A stretch of 14,179 bases of DNA from JBDIVL01 sp039794405 (GTDB taxonomy: Bacteria; Planctomycetota; Brocadiia; Brocadiales; Brocadiaceae). How positions within the stretch are numbered: position 1 is the first letter of the stretch; each line of letters opens with the position of its first letter. The notes under the pieces are model-generated. The model saw only the letters and a list, made by a program, of their open reading frames with translations. It made no database searches and was not told where the DNA came from. Below, piece after piece: positions 6,522 to 13,856 of this stretch. A program made the translations under genes and the position numbers. Location: positions 1 to 14,179 of the forward strand of contig JBDIVL010000068.1 of assembly GCA_039794405.1 (NCBI GenBank), written 5' to 3'.

Positions 6522-7844
6522 ATGAAAATAAATACGGAAAAGAAAACCGAGTATGTCTTTAAGGCTCCCAGGGGAACACAAGATATATTGCCATGGGAAT
6601 GGGATTTATGGCGAAGGCTTGAAAACTCTGGGAGAGAGGTGTTTGAACTCTATGGTTATTATGAGATACGTACCCCTGTTTTTGAGGATACCCGCTTATT
6701 TGTCAGGAGTATCGGGGAAGCAACAGATATTGTTGAGAAAGAAATGTATACCTTTGCTGATAGCGAGGACTCAAGCATAACTTTACGTCCTGAAAGTACG
6801 GCTCCAGTTATGCGGGCATATCTGGAATATGAATTACATAAGGTAAAAAAATTTCAAAAATTTTACTATATTGGGCCTCAATTCAGGAAAGAACGTCCGC
6901 AAGCAGGCAGGCTTCGGCAATTTCATCAGATGGGTATAGAAGCGGTAGGTTCCTACGATCCTTTAATTGATGTGGAAACGATTCATGTCGCTACCCAGAT
7001 ATTTGACCGCATTGACCTTAAAGGATACAAGGTTAAAATTAATTCCATTGGATGTGAGAAGTGCAGGCCTGTTTTTAGAACTATCCTGAAAGAAAAACTC
7101 TCTGAGCGTGAGAAGGAATTATGTGAACTCTGTCAATCACGTCTCAGTCGGAATGTATTTCGTATCCTGGATTGTAAAAACGAAAAATGCAAGGTAGTTA
7201 GCCATACCATGCCTTCTATTAATGATTACCTGTGTGTGGAATGTCAGATTCACGCAAAGATCGTGAGAGAAGCCCTTTTAGAGATCGGGATCCCTTATAT
7301 TGTTGATGCCCATCTGGTACGTGGATTGGACTATTATACCAAAACTGTTTATGAAATTACTCACTCTTCTTTGGGTGCGCGTGATGCCATTTGTGCGGGC
7401 GGGCGGTATGATAATTTAATCTCCGATATCGGGGGACCTCCCATCGGTTCTGTTGGATTTGCTATTGGGATGGAGGCAACTATCCTGGCCCTTGAAAATG
7501 TTATGGCAAAGAAATCTAAACCTGTCTATCAAGAACTGAGTGGGCCATCTCCGCTTGTGTATATTGTCTCCATTGGGGAAGAGACCAGAAAACAATGTTT
7601 TTGTCTTCTTAATCTTTTAAGAAAATCCAATTTTTCTGCTGATTTCGATTACGAAGGAAGAAGTCCTAAAGCACAAATGCGTATGGCAAATAAATTAGGG
7701 GTAAGATACGTAATTGTACTTGGCCCGGACGAGTTAGCACGTGGTGATGTTAAGGTTAAGATCATGGAAACGGGTGAAGAAATCACGCTCAGACAAAATG
7801 AGGTCCTCACGTGGCTGCAGAACAGGCAAAAAACCTCGTTGTGA
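6522..7844 (+). CDS. hisS: Histidyl-tRNA synthetase
   Basis: This class II synthetase of 440 residues charges tRNA-His with histidine in the cytoplasm. The N-terminal APRGTQDILP (15-24) and the ATP-binding LRPE (88-91) are present. Motif 2 lies at 114-136 (FYYIGPQFRKERPQ...FHQ), the HisA signature LVRGLDYYT at 265-273, the CAGGRYD block after it, and motif 3 GSVGFAIGME at 309-318. The C-terminal third is the anticodon-binding domain. A cysteine-rich insertion (GCEKC, CELC, CKNEKC, CVEC) is typical of the longer bacterial HisRS form. Two starts compete: GTG at 6519 and ATG at 6522. AGGA (6510-6513) lies 5 or 8 bases upstream respectively, and the ATG is preferred. It has its own promoter and sits upstream of aspS on the same strand, the common bacterial pairing, but here 387 bases apart. 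Confidence 0.97.
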   Translation: MKINTEKKTEYVFKAPRGTQDILPWEWDLWRRLENSGREVFELYGYYEIRTPVFEDTRLFVRSIGEATDIVEKEMYTFADSEDSSITLRPESTAPVMRAYLEYELHKVKKFQKFYYIGPQFRKERPQAGRLRQFHQMGIEAVGSYDPLIDVETIHVATQIFDRIDLKGYKVKINSIGCEKCRPVFRTILKEKLSEREKELCELCQSRLSRNVFRILDCKNEKCKVVSHTMPSINDYLCVECQIHAKIVREALLEIGIPYIVDAHLVRGLDYYTKTVYEITHSSLGARDAICAGGRYDNLISDIGGPPIGSVGFAIGMEATILALENVMAKKSKPVYQELSGPSPLVYIVSIGEETRKQCFCLLNLLRKSNFSADFDYEGRSPKAQMRMANKLGVRYVIVLGPDELARGDVKVKIMETGEEITLRQNEVLTWLQNRQKTSL

Positions 7845-7849
7845 GGTGA

Positions 7850-7869
7850 AACCGCAGCCAATAGCGGTT
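7850..7869 (+). terminator. Weak hairpin just after hisS
   Basis: AACCGC (7850-7855) pairs with GCGGTT (7864-7869), and a CTTTTTC run follows about 8 bases later. The stem is short and not directly followed by the T-run, so it is a weak terminator candidate. The next 150 bases (about 7871-8020) contain several small stems, for example GGCAT/ATGCC near 7976-7993, but no RNA family I recognise and no convincing gene on either strand. Confidence 0.3.
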
Positions 7870-8029
7870 CAGGCATCTTTTTCGTGTAGTATGGGTTAAG
7901 CCTGCCTTGGGTTTGTGAAGGGCGAAGCGAACCTGCCGGTTGGTTTAATCGTTTACGACTGGACCGAAACGCTTGGCATGTTTTCCTATGCCTAGTACCA
8001 ATCAAAAACGTACAGACCAATGCTTAACA

Positions 8030-8059
8030 TATGGTTCAATCTCCAAGATTGAACCAACC
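8030..8059. repeat. Palindromic repeat, family B, copy 2
   Basis: GGTTCAATCT (8033-8042) and AGATTGAACC (8046-8055) form a perfect 10-bp stem around CCA, followed by the same AACC block as in the copy at 1502-1531. It lies in the hisS-aspS gap, away from any ribosome binding site. The remaining leader of aspS (8060-8215) shows nothing I can assign. Confidence 0.7.
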
Positions 8060-8231
8060 ATGAGAGAGATGGAGATTGAAAGGTTTGAAGAAAGGAAAAC
8101 AACCAACGTGAACCATGAACCTGACACTAAGTAGTTACAAAAATTTTCAGAAGCTTATCCTCATGAAAACGGGGAATGGGAAAAGAAGTTTTTCCGGAGT
8201 AATACGATAATTCTCAGGAGATAATTAATAT

Positions 8232-9995
8232 ATGTCTATATTGAAAAGAACGCATACTTGTGGTCAACTGCGCAAGAAAGATATAGAATCCACGGTAATC
8301 CTGTCAGGTTGGGTAAGTAGTATTCGGGATCACGGCGGGTTGATCTTTATTGATCTGCGAGACAGATATGGGGTTACTCAGGTAGTTTTTAGTCCTGATA
8401 AGGGAAATGAATGCTACGAGACTGCCCGCCAATTAAAATCTGAATATGTTGTAGCCGTACAAGGTAATGTATGTGCTCGGCCGCCTGGTACACAAAACCC
8501 TCATCTTGACACTGGAGAGATCGAGGTATATGCCGATATCCTCCATGTTTTAAACAAGTCGGACACCCCTCCATTTGAGATTACGGATGAGAATAGTGTA
8601 TCTTTAGAACTGAGATTGAAGTACCGTTATCTTGATCTGAGACGACCGGTAGTGCAGAAGCGATTGATTTTCCGTCATAAAGTATGTCAAACGATACGTG
8701 AATACCTGGACGGTTTAAATTTTGTTGATGTCGAAACGCCCGTATTGACAAAGAGTACACCAGAAGGGGCTAGAGATTATTTAGTGCCCAGCAGAGTGAG
8801 TCTTGGAAAATTTTATGCGTTACCTCAGTCGCCGCAACTTTTCAAACAAATACTCATGGTAGCTGGATACGACCGTTACTTTCAAATTGTACGCTGTTTC
8901 CGTGATGAAGATCTCCGGGCCCAGCGACAGCCTGAATTTACCCAAATGGATATGGAGATGTCTTTTGTTGATGAGAATGATATTATCCTGATCATTGAAG
9001 GGCTTATTGCAGCAATATTCGAAAAAGTTATTGGCAGGAAGGTTGTGGTTCCTTTTCCAAGACTTTCTTACAAAGAGGCCATGACCTCTTATGGCTGTGA
9101 TGCCCCTGATCTCCGTTTCGGTATGGAGATAAAGGATATATCAGATATAGTTCAGGTATCCAATTTCAAAGTATTTGCAGACATTGTCAAATCCGGTGGT
9201 CAGGTTCGGGGGCTCAATGCGACTGGTTGCGGGAATTTTTCCAGAAAGGATATCGATGATTTGACCGCCTTCGTGGGTCAATTTGGGGCTAAGGGACTTG
9301 CATGGTTTAAGGTTGAAGAGAATGGTTTGGCCTCTTCAATAACGAAGTTCTTTTCAAGTGAAACCCAGGAGAATATACAACGACGTATGGATGCAAAAAA
9401 AGGGGATCTGCTTCTCTTTGTTGCTGATAAGCCTAAAGTAGTTTCTCAATCACTTGCCCAACTCAGGTTGCACCTCGGACAGAGAAACAAACTTATTGAT
9501 ACCGGCGCATTTAATTTCTCATGGGTTGTAGATTTTCCGTTATTTGAATATAACGAAGATTTGAAACGGTATGAGTCACTTCATCATCCATTTACCTCTC
9601 CCCATCCTGATGACCTCCCGGTATTAGAAGAGAAACCTCTGGAGGCTAAAGCGCGTGCATACGATCTCGTGCTCAACGGTGTCGAGCTTGGGGGTGGGAG
9701 TATCCGTATCCATACACCTGAAGTACAAAAAAGGGTTTTCCATTTACTTGGGATACCTGAAGATAGTGCTTATGAGAAGTTTGGATTTTTACTTGATGCA
9801 CTTAAGTACGGTGCCCCTCCCCATGGTGGGATTGCATTAGGAGTGGACCGTATGGTTACCTTGTTGTTGCAGCTCGATGATATTCGTGAGGTTATTGCAT
9901 TTCCTAAAACGCAAAAGGCGACATGTCTCATGACAAACGCACCATCAGAGGTCGATGAACAGCAGTTGAAGGATTTGGGGATCCGGTTGATATAA
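8232..9995 (+). CDS. aspS: Aspartyl-tRNA synthetase, bacterial type, probably non-discriminating
   Basis: The 587-residue class IIb synthetase has the normal length for bacterial AspRS. An OB-fold anticodon-binding domain covers about 1-110. The catalytic domain has motif 1 (FVDVETPVLTKSTPEGARDY), motif 2 (RCFRDEDLRAQRQPEFTQMD) and motif 3 (GGIALGVDRMV). The bacterial GAD insertion lies at about 300-420. H34 (in RDHGG) and G86 (in ARPPG) align with H31 and G83 of the Pseudomonas aeruginosa enzyme, the two residues linked there to accepting tRNA-Asn. A non-discriminating enzyme would make Asp-tRNA-Asn for the GatCAB amidotransferase, which is not in this window. AGGAG (8216-8220) lies 11 bases before the ATG. 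AspRS identity is certain; tRNA specificity is inferred from two residues. Confidence 0.97.
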   Translation: MSILKRTHTCGQLRKKDIESTVILSGWVSSIRDHGGLIFIDLRDRYGVTQVVFSPDKGNECYETARQLKSEYVVAVQGNVCARPPGTQNPHLDTGEIEVYADILHVLNKSDTPPFEITDENSVSLELRLKYRYLDLRRPVVQKRLIFRHKVCQTIREYLDGLNFVDVETPVLTKSTPEGARDYLVPSRVSLGKFYALPQSPQLFKQILMVAGYDRYFQIVRCFRDEDLRAQRQPEFTQMDMEMSFVDENDIILIIEGLIAAIFEKVIGRKVVVPFPRLSYKEAMTSYGCDAPDLRFGMEIKDISDIVQVSNFKVFADIVKSGGQVRGLNATGCGNFSRKDIDDLTAFVGQFGAKGLAWFKVEENGLASSITKFFSSETQENIQRRMDAKKGDLLLFVADKPKVVSQSLAQLRLHLGQRNKLIDTGAFNFSWVVDFPLFEYNEDLKRYESLHHPFTSPHPDDLPVLEEKPLEAKARAYDLVLNGVELGGGSIRIHTPEVQKRVFHLLGIPEDSAYEKFGFLLDALKYGAPPHGGIALGVDRMVTLLLQLDDIREVIAFPKTQKATCLMTNAPSEVDEQQLKDLGIRLI

Positions 9996-10095
9996 TATCT
10001 GTAACCTGAATTCAGTAATCGACCACGAATGAACACCGATGCGTTCAAAACTTTGTTTGTTGAGTCCATAAGGTTTTCTTGAATTTCTTGGATTG

Positions 10096-10122
10096 ACTCA
10101 AAGAACTCAATAAACTCAAGAA
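10096..10122. repeat. Three tandem 9-base repeats
   Basis: ACTCAA followed by three variable bases (AGA, TAA, GAA) occurs three times in exact 9-base spacing. The first unit also pairs with TTGAGTC at 10060-10066. This lies in the gene-free stretch 9996-10410 after aspS; no terminator is evident there. Confidence 0.5.
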
Positions 10123-10183
10123 GCTTAGTAAGTGTATTCTGCTCCAGCCAGCAGTCTAAAGTTCAAAGTTATAGCATCCAACA

Positions 10184-10295
10184 GATGAAACCGAACATCA
10201 CATAATAAAACAAAATGAACCACGATTTGATTAAACCATCACGGACAAACGAGTTTGTCCGTGCCGCCCCATCTAAAATACTGTTCGGTTTCATC
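10184..10295. mobile_element. MITE-like element with 14-base terminal inverted repeats
   Basis: GATGAAACCGAACA (10184-10197) and TGTTCGGTTTCATC (10282-10295) are perfect inverted copies bounding 112 bases. Inside, CACGGACAAAC (10240-10250) and GTTTGTCCGTG (10253-10263) form a perfect 11+2+11 palindrome. There is no open reading frame of note inside. No clear target-site duplication flanks it, so transposition is unproven; a structured RNA is the alternative. Confidence 0.6.
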
Positions 10296-10410
10296 TCTTG
10301 AGTACTATAAAAACCTTTAAACTCATTAGGATATTCATAATAATTTGTGAATATTTGTTGTGTTCTTTACTACGATAAATTAATTTGTGTAAAATGAAGG
10401 AGTCTCTTAC

Positions 10411-10815
10411 GTGAAACGACAAATGCTCTTAATGCTTATTGGAGCTGCACTTGTGATCTTATTCATTTCTTTCAGCTTTTTTATATATTTGAAGCGCATG
10501 CACCGTTCTCGGTCTTATTTTCAAACTGTAGGACAGTATGTACAGCAGGGCAAGTATGACGATGCCATAGTCCTCTTAAAAGATAACTTGAAAAAAAATC
10601 CATATTTTGCAGAGGCTCACGCTGCCTTGGGTATGATTTATCACAAGAAGGATTTGCCTGATGAAGCGTTATCAGAACTAAAGACTGCTTTATCCATTAA
10701 TCCGGAACTTATCGATATCTATCAGGAAATGTATCTGATATACAGGAAGAAGGGTATGGAAAATGAAGCCAAAAGTGCCTTGGAATCTTATGAAAAACTC
10801 AAAAGGGGCGAATAA
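10411..10815 (+). CDS. Membrane-anchored TPR protein (shorter paralogue)
   Basis: The 134-residue protein has an N-terminal membrane helix (about 5-27) followed by tetratricopeptide repeats filling residues about 35-132, and no catalytic domain. TPR signatures such as GKYDDAIVLL, AEAHAALGMIYHKK and PDEALSELKTALSINPE are clear. The GTG start at 10411 is supported by AAGGAG (10397-10402) 8 bases upstream. Its repeat region aligns without gaps over about 90 residues with residues 40-130 of the next protein (shared NP..AEAH, G.IY, I.PE, Y..LGM/KGM and KL positions). The two genes therefore probably arose by tandem duplication. The protein most likely faces the periplasm as a scaffold for partner proteins; that role is inferred. 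Confidence 0.82.
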   Translation: MKRQMLLMLIGAALVILFISFSFFIYLKRMHRSRSYFQTVGQYVQQGKYDDAIVLLKDNLKKNPYFAEAHAALGMIYHKKDLPDEALSELKTALSINPELIDIYQEMYLIYRKKGMENEAKSALESYEKLKRGE

Positions 10816-10925
10816 AATTTATTTTGTATTGCTTGTGTGAAGTTGTTAAAATTTAATAGTAAAAGAAGCTAGAAGATCACGAAAGAATCTATAAGTAAAT
10901 TTAAATAGCAGTATGAGGACAATTT

Positions 10926-11912
10926 ATGCATTTTTTCATGAAAAAAAATCTCATCCTGATTTTCTTTATCTTTGTTGGAATACTTCATGTGCGGGTACTT
11001 TTTGCCCAGGATGATGGTAATAAATATTATCTGGATGCATACAACTTGTATAAGTTGGGTAAATTAGATCAATCTCTTGATATGTTGAGAAAGGTTATAG
11101 AGATTAATCCGGATCATGCCGAAGCACATTTTGGTATGGGAAGTATTTACTTCCGGCAAAATATGTTCGATGACGCAGTTAAGTCATTTACAAAAGTTAC
11201 CCGTATTAAACCAGAGTATGTTGAAGCTTATCAACGGCTTTGGCTGGCGTACAAGAAATTAGGCATGAATGATAAGGCAGAGCAGGAACTCATAAAATAT
11301 AAAAAACTGATAGAAGATCGTATGCAGGCAATGGGTGGTGCTTCACCCCAGGTAGCGAAGCCTGTATCCCCTCCTCCTCAAAAGGAAGAACCAAAACCTG
11401 AGGAGTCTAAACGACCGGAAACAAGAACTCCGGAAACAATTGTCTCAGAGAAAAAGGACTCCGAGTCTAAACCCATAGAAATGGAGAGAGAAAAACCTGT
11501 AGTAGTGAGGCCGCAAGCGCCGGCACAGGAACAGGAAGAGGTGAAACGTTCCGTTACTGAGCAAAAGGCACCGGTTGTAGAAAGCAAGCCGAGTGAAACA
11601 AGGCCAATAGGCCCCCCCAAATCCTTATTAGAAGTTCAGCCTGCTAAAAAACTTGATATGGAGTACAGAGATCCATACATAAAAGTTAGTAAAAATGATC
11701 CTACGTATAAGCATCTCTTTAAGCCATTTAAGAAAACAGGCTCGATCTTGTTTCAAAACCCTCTAAAGAAGATTACTGAAAAATGGGAAAAATCGCACAT
11801 TGGCAAACTTATCGGTGGTCTCGTATACTACATCATGATTGTACAAGTTTGGCTCTGCGTAGTTTCGGCTTTGTGTATATATTTTTTTAAACCAAAGAGG
11901 AATAAATCATGA
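10926..11912 (+). CDS. Exported TPR protein with proline-rich linker and C-terminal membrane helix
   Basis: The 328-residue protein has a signal peptide (cleavage likely at A27/Q28) and about three TPR units (33-135). A long low-complexity linker rich in P, E and K follows (about 143-235), then a basic segment and a C-terminal membrane helix (about 298-320) ending in KPKRNKS. This layout suggests the TPR head is held at a distance from the inner membrane, with the basic tail in the cytoplasm. GAGGA (10915-10919) precedes the ATG by 6 bases. A second ATG four codons later is possible. The stop codon overlaps the next start (ATGA), so translation is coupled to the zinc-ribbon gene. The TPR block is a paralogue of that in the preceding gene, 110 bases upstream. 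The molecular role is unknown. Confidence 0.85.
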   Translation: MHFFMKKNLILIFFIFVGILHVRVLFAQDDGNKYYLDAYNLYKLGKLDQSLDMLRKVIEINPDHAEAHFGMGSIYFRQNMFDDAVKSFTKVTRIKPEYVEAYQRLWLAYKKLGMNDKAEQELIKYKKLIEDRMQAMGGASPQVAKPVSPPPQKEEPKPEESKRPETRTPETIVSEKKDSESKPIEMEREKPVVVRPQAPAQEQEEVKRSVTEQKAPVVESKPSETRPIGPPKSLLEVQPAKKLDMEYRDPYIKVSKNDPTYKHLFKPFKKTGSILFQNPLKKITEKWEKSHIGKLIGGLVYYIMIVQVWLCVVSALCIYFFKPKRNKS

Positions 11913-12358
11913 AGAGATGTCCTTATTGTGCGGAAGAGATCAAGGACGAAGCAATTAAGTGCCGTTTTTGCGGTGAGTTTTTAACCACCATAGCCGATGA
12001 TAAAAGAAACCCGACCATTCAAACAAAACATCATGACAGACCCCAACAAAAAACAAAATCTCCACGGGCAGAAAAATTAAAGACTAATGACAGATTTCCA
12101 CAAAAGATGACGTCTCCACCTCATGAAAAAACAGGAAAGAAAGTTGAGACAGGACTTGCTTGTGGAACTGTGGAAGTGCCTGCCGTTGAAACGAAAGAGG
12201 AAGCGGAAAAAAAAGAAACTATTATTTCTTTGGTTGAGCCGGGAGATACTGCAAAAAAGAAGAAAGACTGGGTTTTGATAATTGCTATTATTGTATTTGG
12301 TATTTTATTGTTGATAATCCAATTTAGTAAGCAATTAGGTATTGAAGGGTTTCCTTAA
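11909..12358 (+). CDS. Zinc-ribbon protein with C-terminal membrane helix
   Basis: The 149-residue protein begins with a compact zinc ribbon in which C4, C7, C18 and C21 form a CPYC...CRFC pair. A charged, probably disordered linker rich in K, E and T (about 28-117) leads to one membrane helix (about 120-138) near the C-terminus. The zinc ribbon should face the cytoplasm if the tail is inserted C-terminally, but the topology is not certain. No catalytic domain is visible. The gene overlaps the previous stop by 4 bases, with a GAGG-type ribosome binding site just before, and is the last of the three-gene cluster. Zinc ribbons joined to membrane helices are common in uncharacterised bacterial proteins, and no function should be assigned beyond metal binding. 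Confidence 0.83.
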   Translation: MKRCPYCAEEIKDEAIKCRFCGEFLTTIADDKRNPTIQTKHHDRPQQKTKSPRAEKLKTNDRFPQKMTSPPHEKTGKKVETGLACGTVEVPAVETKEEAEKKETIISLVEPGDTAKKKKDWVLIIAIIVFGILLLIIQFSKQLGIEGFP

Positions 12359-12399
12359 AAATAGAAAATTTACTGCAGTAACAGAGCTCACAGGTATTT

Positions 12400-12430
12400 T
12401 AGGGTATTTTTTGTGTTACCGTATACCCTA
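12400..12430. terminator. Hairpin after the zinc-ribbon gene
   Basis: TAGGGTAT (12400-12407) pairs with ATACCCTA (12423-12430) around a T-rich 15-base loop, 42 bases after the stop codon. The loop rather than the 3' flank carries the T-run, so this is only a weak terminator candidate. Confidence 0.3.
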
Positions 12431-12435
12431 TGATT

Positions 12436-12635
12436 GAAAGTTGCCAAAGCTTGATTCAACAAACGTATAGGAATTTCAATGTTTTGTTGTAGGGGCAGGT
12501 TTTAAACTTGCTCCTACATGTGTTCTCCCTTGCCCTGTACGATTCAAAACGTTTCTGTTTTTTCCCATTTGGGCGAACGGAAGGTCCACCCCTACATAGA
12601 TGTTATAGAAAGTCGCCGATGGCTTAATTCGATGT
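12436..12635. repeat. Dispersed palindromic repeat, family A, diverged longer copy 3
   Basis: The left end GAAAGTTGCCAAAGCTTGAT and the following CGTATAGGAATTTCAA match the family conserved blocks. The right end GAAAGTCGCCGATGGCTTAA matches the family tail. The middle differs: TGTAGGGGCAGGTTT (12488-12502) pairs with AAACTTGCTCCTACA (12504-12518) with two wobble pairs. A second CCCCTACA (12589-12596) can pair with the same left arm. It fills the gap between two convergent genes and shows no open frame. Confidence 0.6.
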
Positions 12636-12679
12636 TAAATAGCTGTCTTTTAACATTCATAGACTGATGTTGTTATCGA

Positions 12680-13618
12680 TTACCGAAATAAAGGTAAATC
12701 TGCCGATTCTGAAAGAAGTGTGGTAACGATTCGGGCAATGTTTTCTGTATCACTTCCGATATAACGTATTTTACTTTCCCGATCCAGCACGAGCATGGTA
12801 GGTATGATTTGTATTCGATACAGGCTTGGGATTACCCCCTTCCAGCGTTTCCCATCAAATATTTGAGGCCATTCTACTTGTTCTTGCTTTACAAAACCAC
12901 GGAGATCCTCTATATCATCGTCGAGGCTTACACCAATAAACTGAACACCTCTATCCTTAAACTTCTGGTACATGCTTTTTATCTTTGTAAATTCAGTAAT
13001 ACAGGGATCGCACCATGTCGCCCAAAAATCAAGAATAACAATACTTCCTTTGTATTTCGAAAGGTCAATTAAGTTTCCATTAACGTCACTGACTTGAAAT
13101 GTCGGAGCCTCCATACCAATACGCGCGCTACCGCTCAATTCGCTGCCAAAGCTGTCGGCTGCCCTGGTATCGATTAGCTTTAATTCTTCTACGGTCTCTT
13201 TCGCTTTGACAAAGTCACCCTTTGCTAATAATGCCTTTGTCTTGAAATACAATGCTTTTGCCTTAAAAAGATCCTCAATATTTTTTTGGCTTAGCACAAT
13301 ATCAAAATATGTAATTGCCTCATCAAAATTGTGCATAGCATTGTAAATATTTCCAATATAAAACCTCGCTTCCATGGCCTCTCGTTTCCCGTCATATTTC
13401 TTAATTAAGGTATTCAGTTCTTTTAATGCCTCCTCATAATGTTTCTTTGAGTCGGTAAACTTCATTTCGGTAAGGCCACTTAAATTTCTTCTAATAAATT
13501 CCAACTGTTTTGCTGCATTTACATCACTCTTCAGTTCTTCAGCAAAAATTGCATACCCTGTCCAAATAGAAAAAACAAATGTGGTGATAGTTAAGACTAG
13601 AATGCTTCTTTTTTTCAT
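12680..13618 (-). CDS. Exported TPR-thioredoxin protein, TlpA/ResA-like
   Basis: The 312-residue protein has a signal peptide (hydrophobic 6-20, likely cleavage A26/E27). A helical TPR-like region (about 55-150, with YIGNIYNAMHNFDEAITYF and ALLAKGDFVKAKE) precedes a thioredoxin-fold domain (about 165-305). The active site is W202-C203-D204-P205-C206 in FWATWCDPC, and the cis-proline is P273 in IIPT. The inserted strand-helix around VQFIGVSLDDD is typical of the TlpA/ResA/AhpC-TSA-related group. Such proteins reduce disulfides in the periplasm, often for cytochrome c maturation. The WCDPC dipeptide is less usual than WCxPC with E or G. AAGGAG lies about 11 bases upstream of the ATG. The gene stands alone, converging on the zinc-ribbon gene and divergent from the small ORF. 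The substrate is unknown; heme-handling apocytochromes are the natural guess. Confidence 0.9.
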   Translation of the reverse strand: MKKRSILVLTITTFVFSIWTGYAIFAEELKSDVNAAKQLEFIRRNLSGLTEMKFTDSKKHYEEALKELNTLIKKYDGKREAMEARFYIGNIYNAMHNFDEAITYFDIVLSQKNIEDLFKAKALYFKTKALLAKGDFVKAKETVEELKLIDTRAADSFGSELSGSARIGMEAPTFQVSDVNGNLIDLSKYKGSIVILDFWATWCDPCITEFTKIKSMYQKFKDRGVQFIGVSLDDDIEDLRGFVKQEQVEWPQIFDGKRWKGVIPSLYRIQIIPTMLVLDRESKIRYIGSDTENIARIVTTLLSESADLPLFR

Positions 13619-13706
13619 AATAGCGAATTCTCCTTGTATAAGATATAAGGAACCCTTCCTAACATTAAATATTTAATTTATACCAAATTTTTGACCATAT
13701 TATCAT

Positions 13707-13723
13707 GAATATATCATATATTC
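13707..13723. promoter_or_regulatory. Operator-like palindrome in the divergent gap
   Basis: GAATATAT-C-ATATATTC is an 8+1+8 perfect inverted repeat, lying 89 bases before the TPR-thioredoxin start and 134 bases before the small ORF. Its size suits a dimeric regulator, but AT-rich palindromes occur by chance. A further perfect 14-base palindrome, ATTAAATATTTAAT, is at 13664-13677. Confidence 0.3.
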
Positions 13724-13769
13724 AAGAATCTTTCCCGATGCTGATTTCGCATGTATAAGAAACTCTTTA

Positions 13770-13798
13770 TTGACCTGACCTGCTGAAGAAGTTAAGAT
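13770..13798 (+). promoter_or_regulatory. Sigma-70-type promoter upstream of the small ORF
   Basis: TTGACC (13770-13775) and TAAGAT (13793-13798) are 17 bases apart, matching consensus at 5 and 4 of 6 positions. Transcription would begin near 13805 and read through the small ORF and the hairpin toward the transposase. Confidence 0.4.
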
Positions 13799-13856
13799 GT
13801 TTATAAGGAAAGTATCTTGAAATACAGATTACGTGACTAAAAGGAGGGTAAAAAGT

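Noticed and set aside
7649..8020. Minus-strand frame of 123 codons over the end of hisS and the gap
   Set aside because: More than half is antisense to hisS, and the remainder has unlike-protein composition.
7845..8231. T-box leader for aspS
   Set aside because: No T-box sequence, no specifier stem and no antiterminator arrangement are present.
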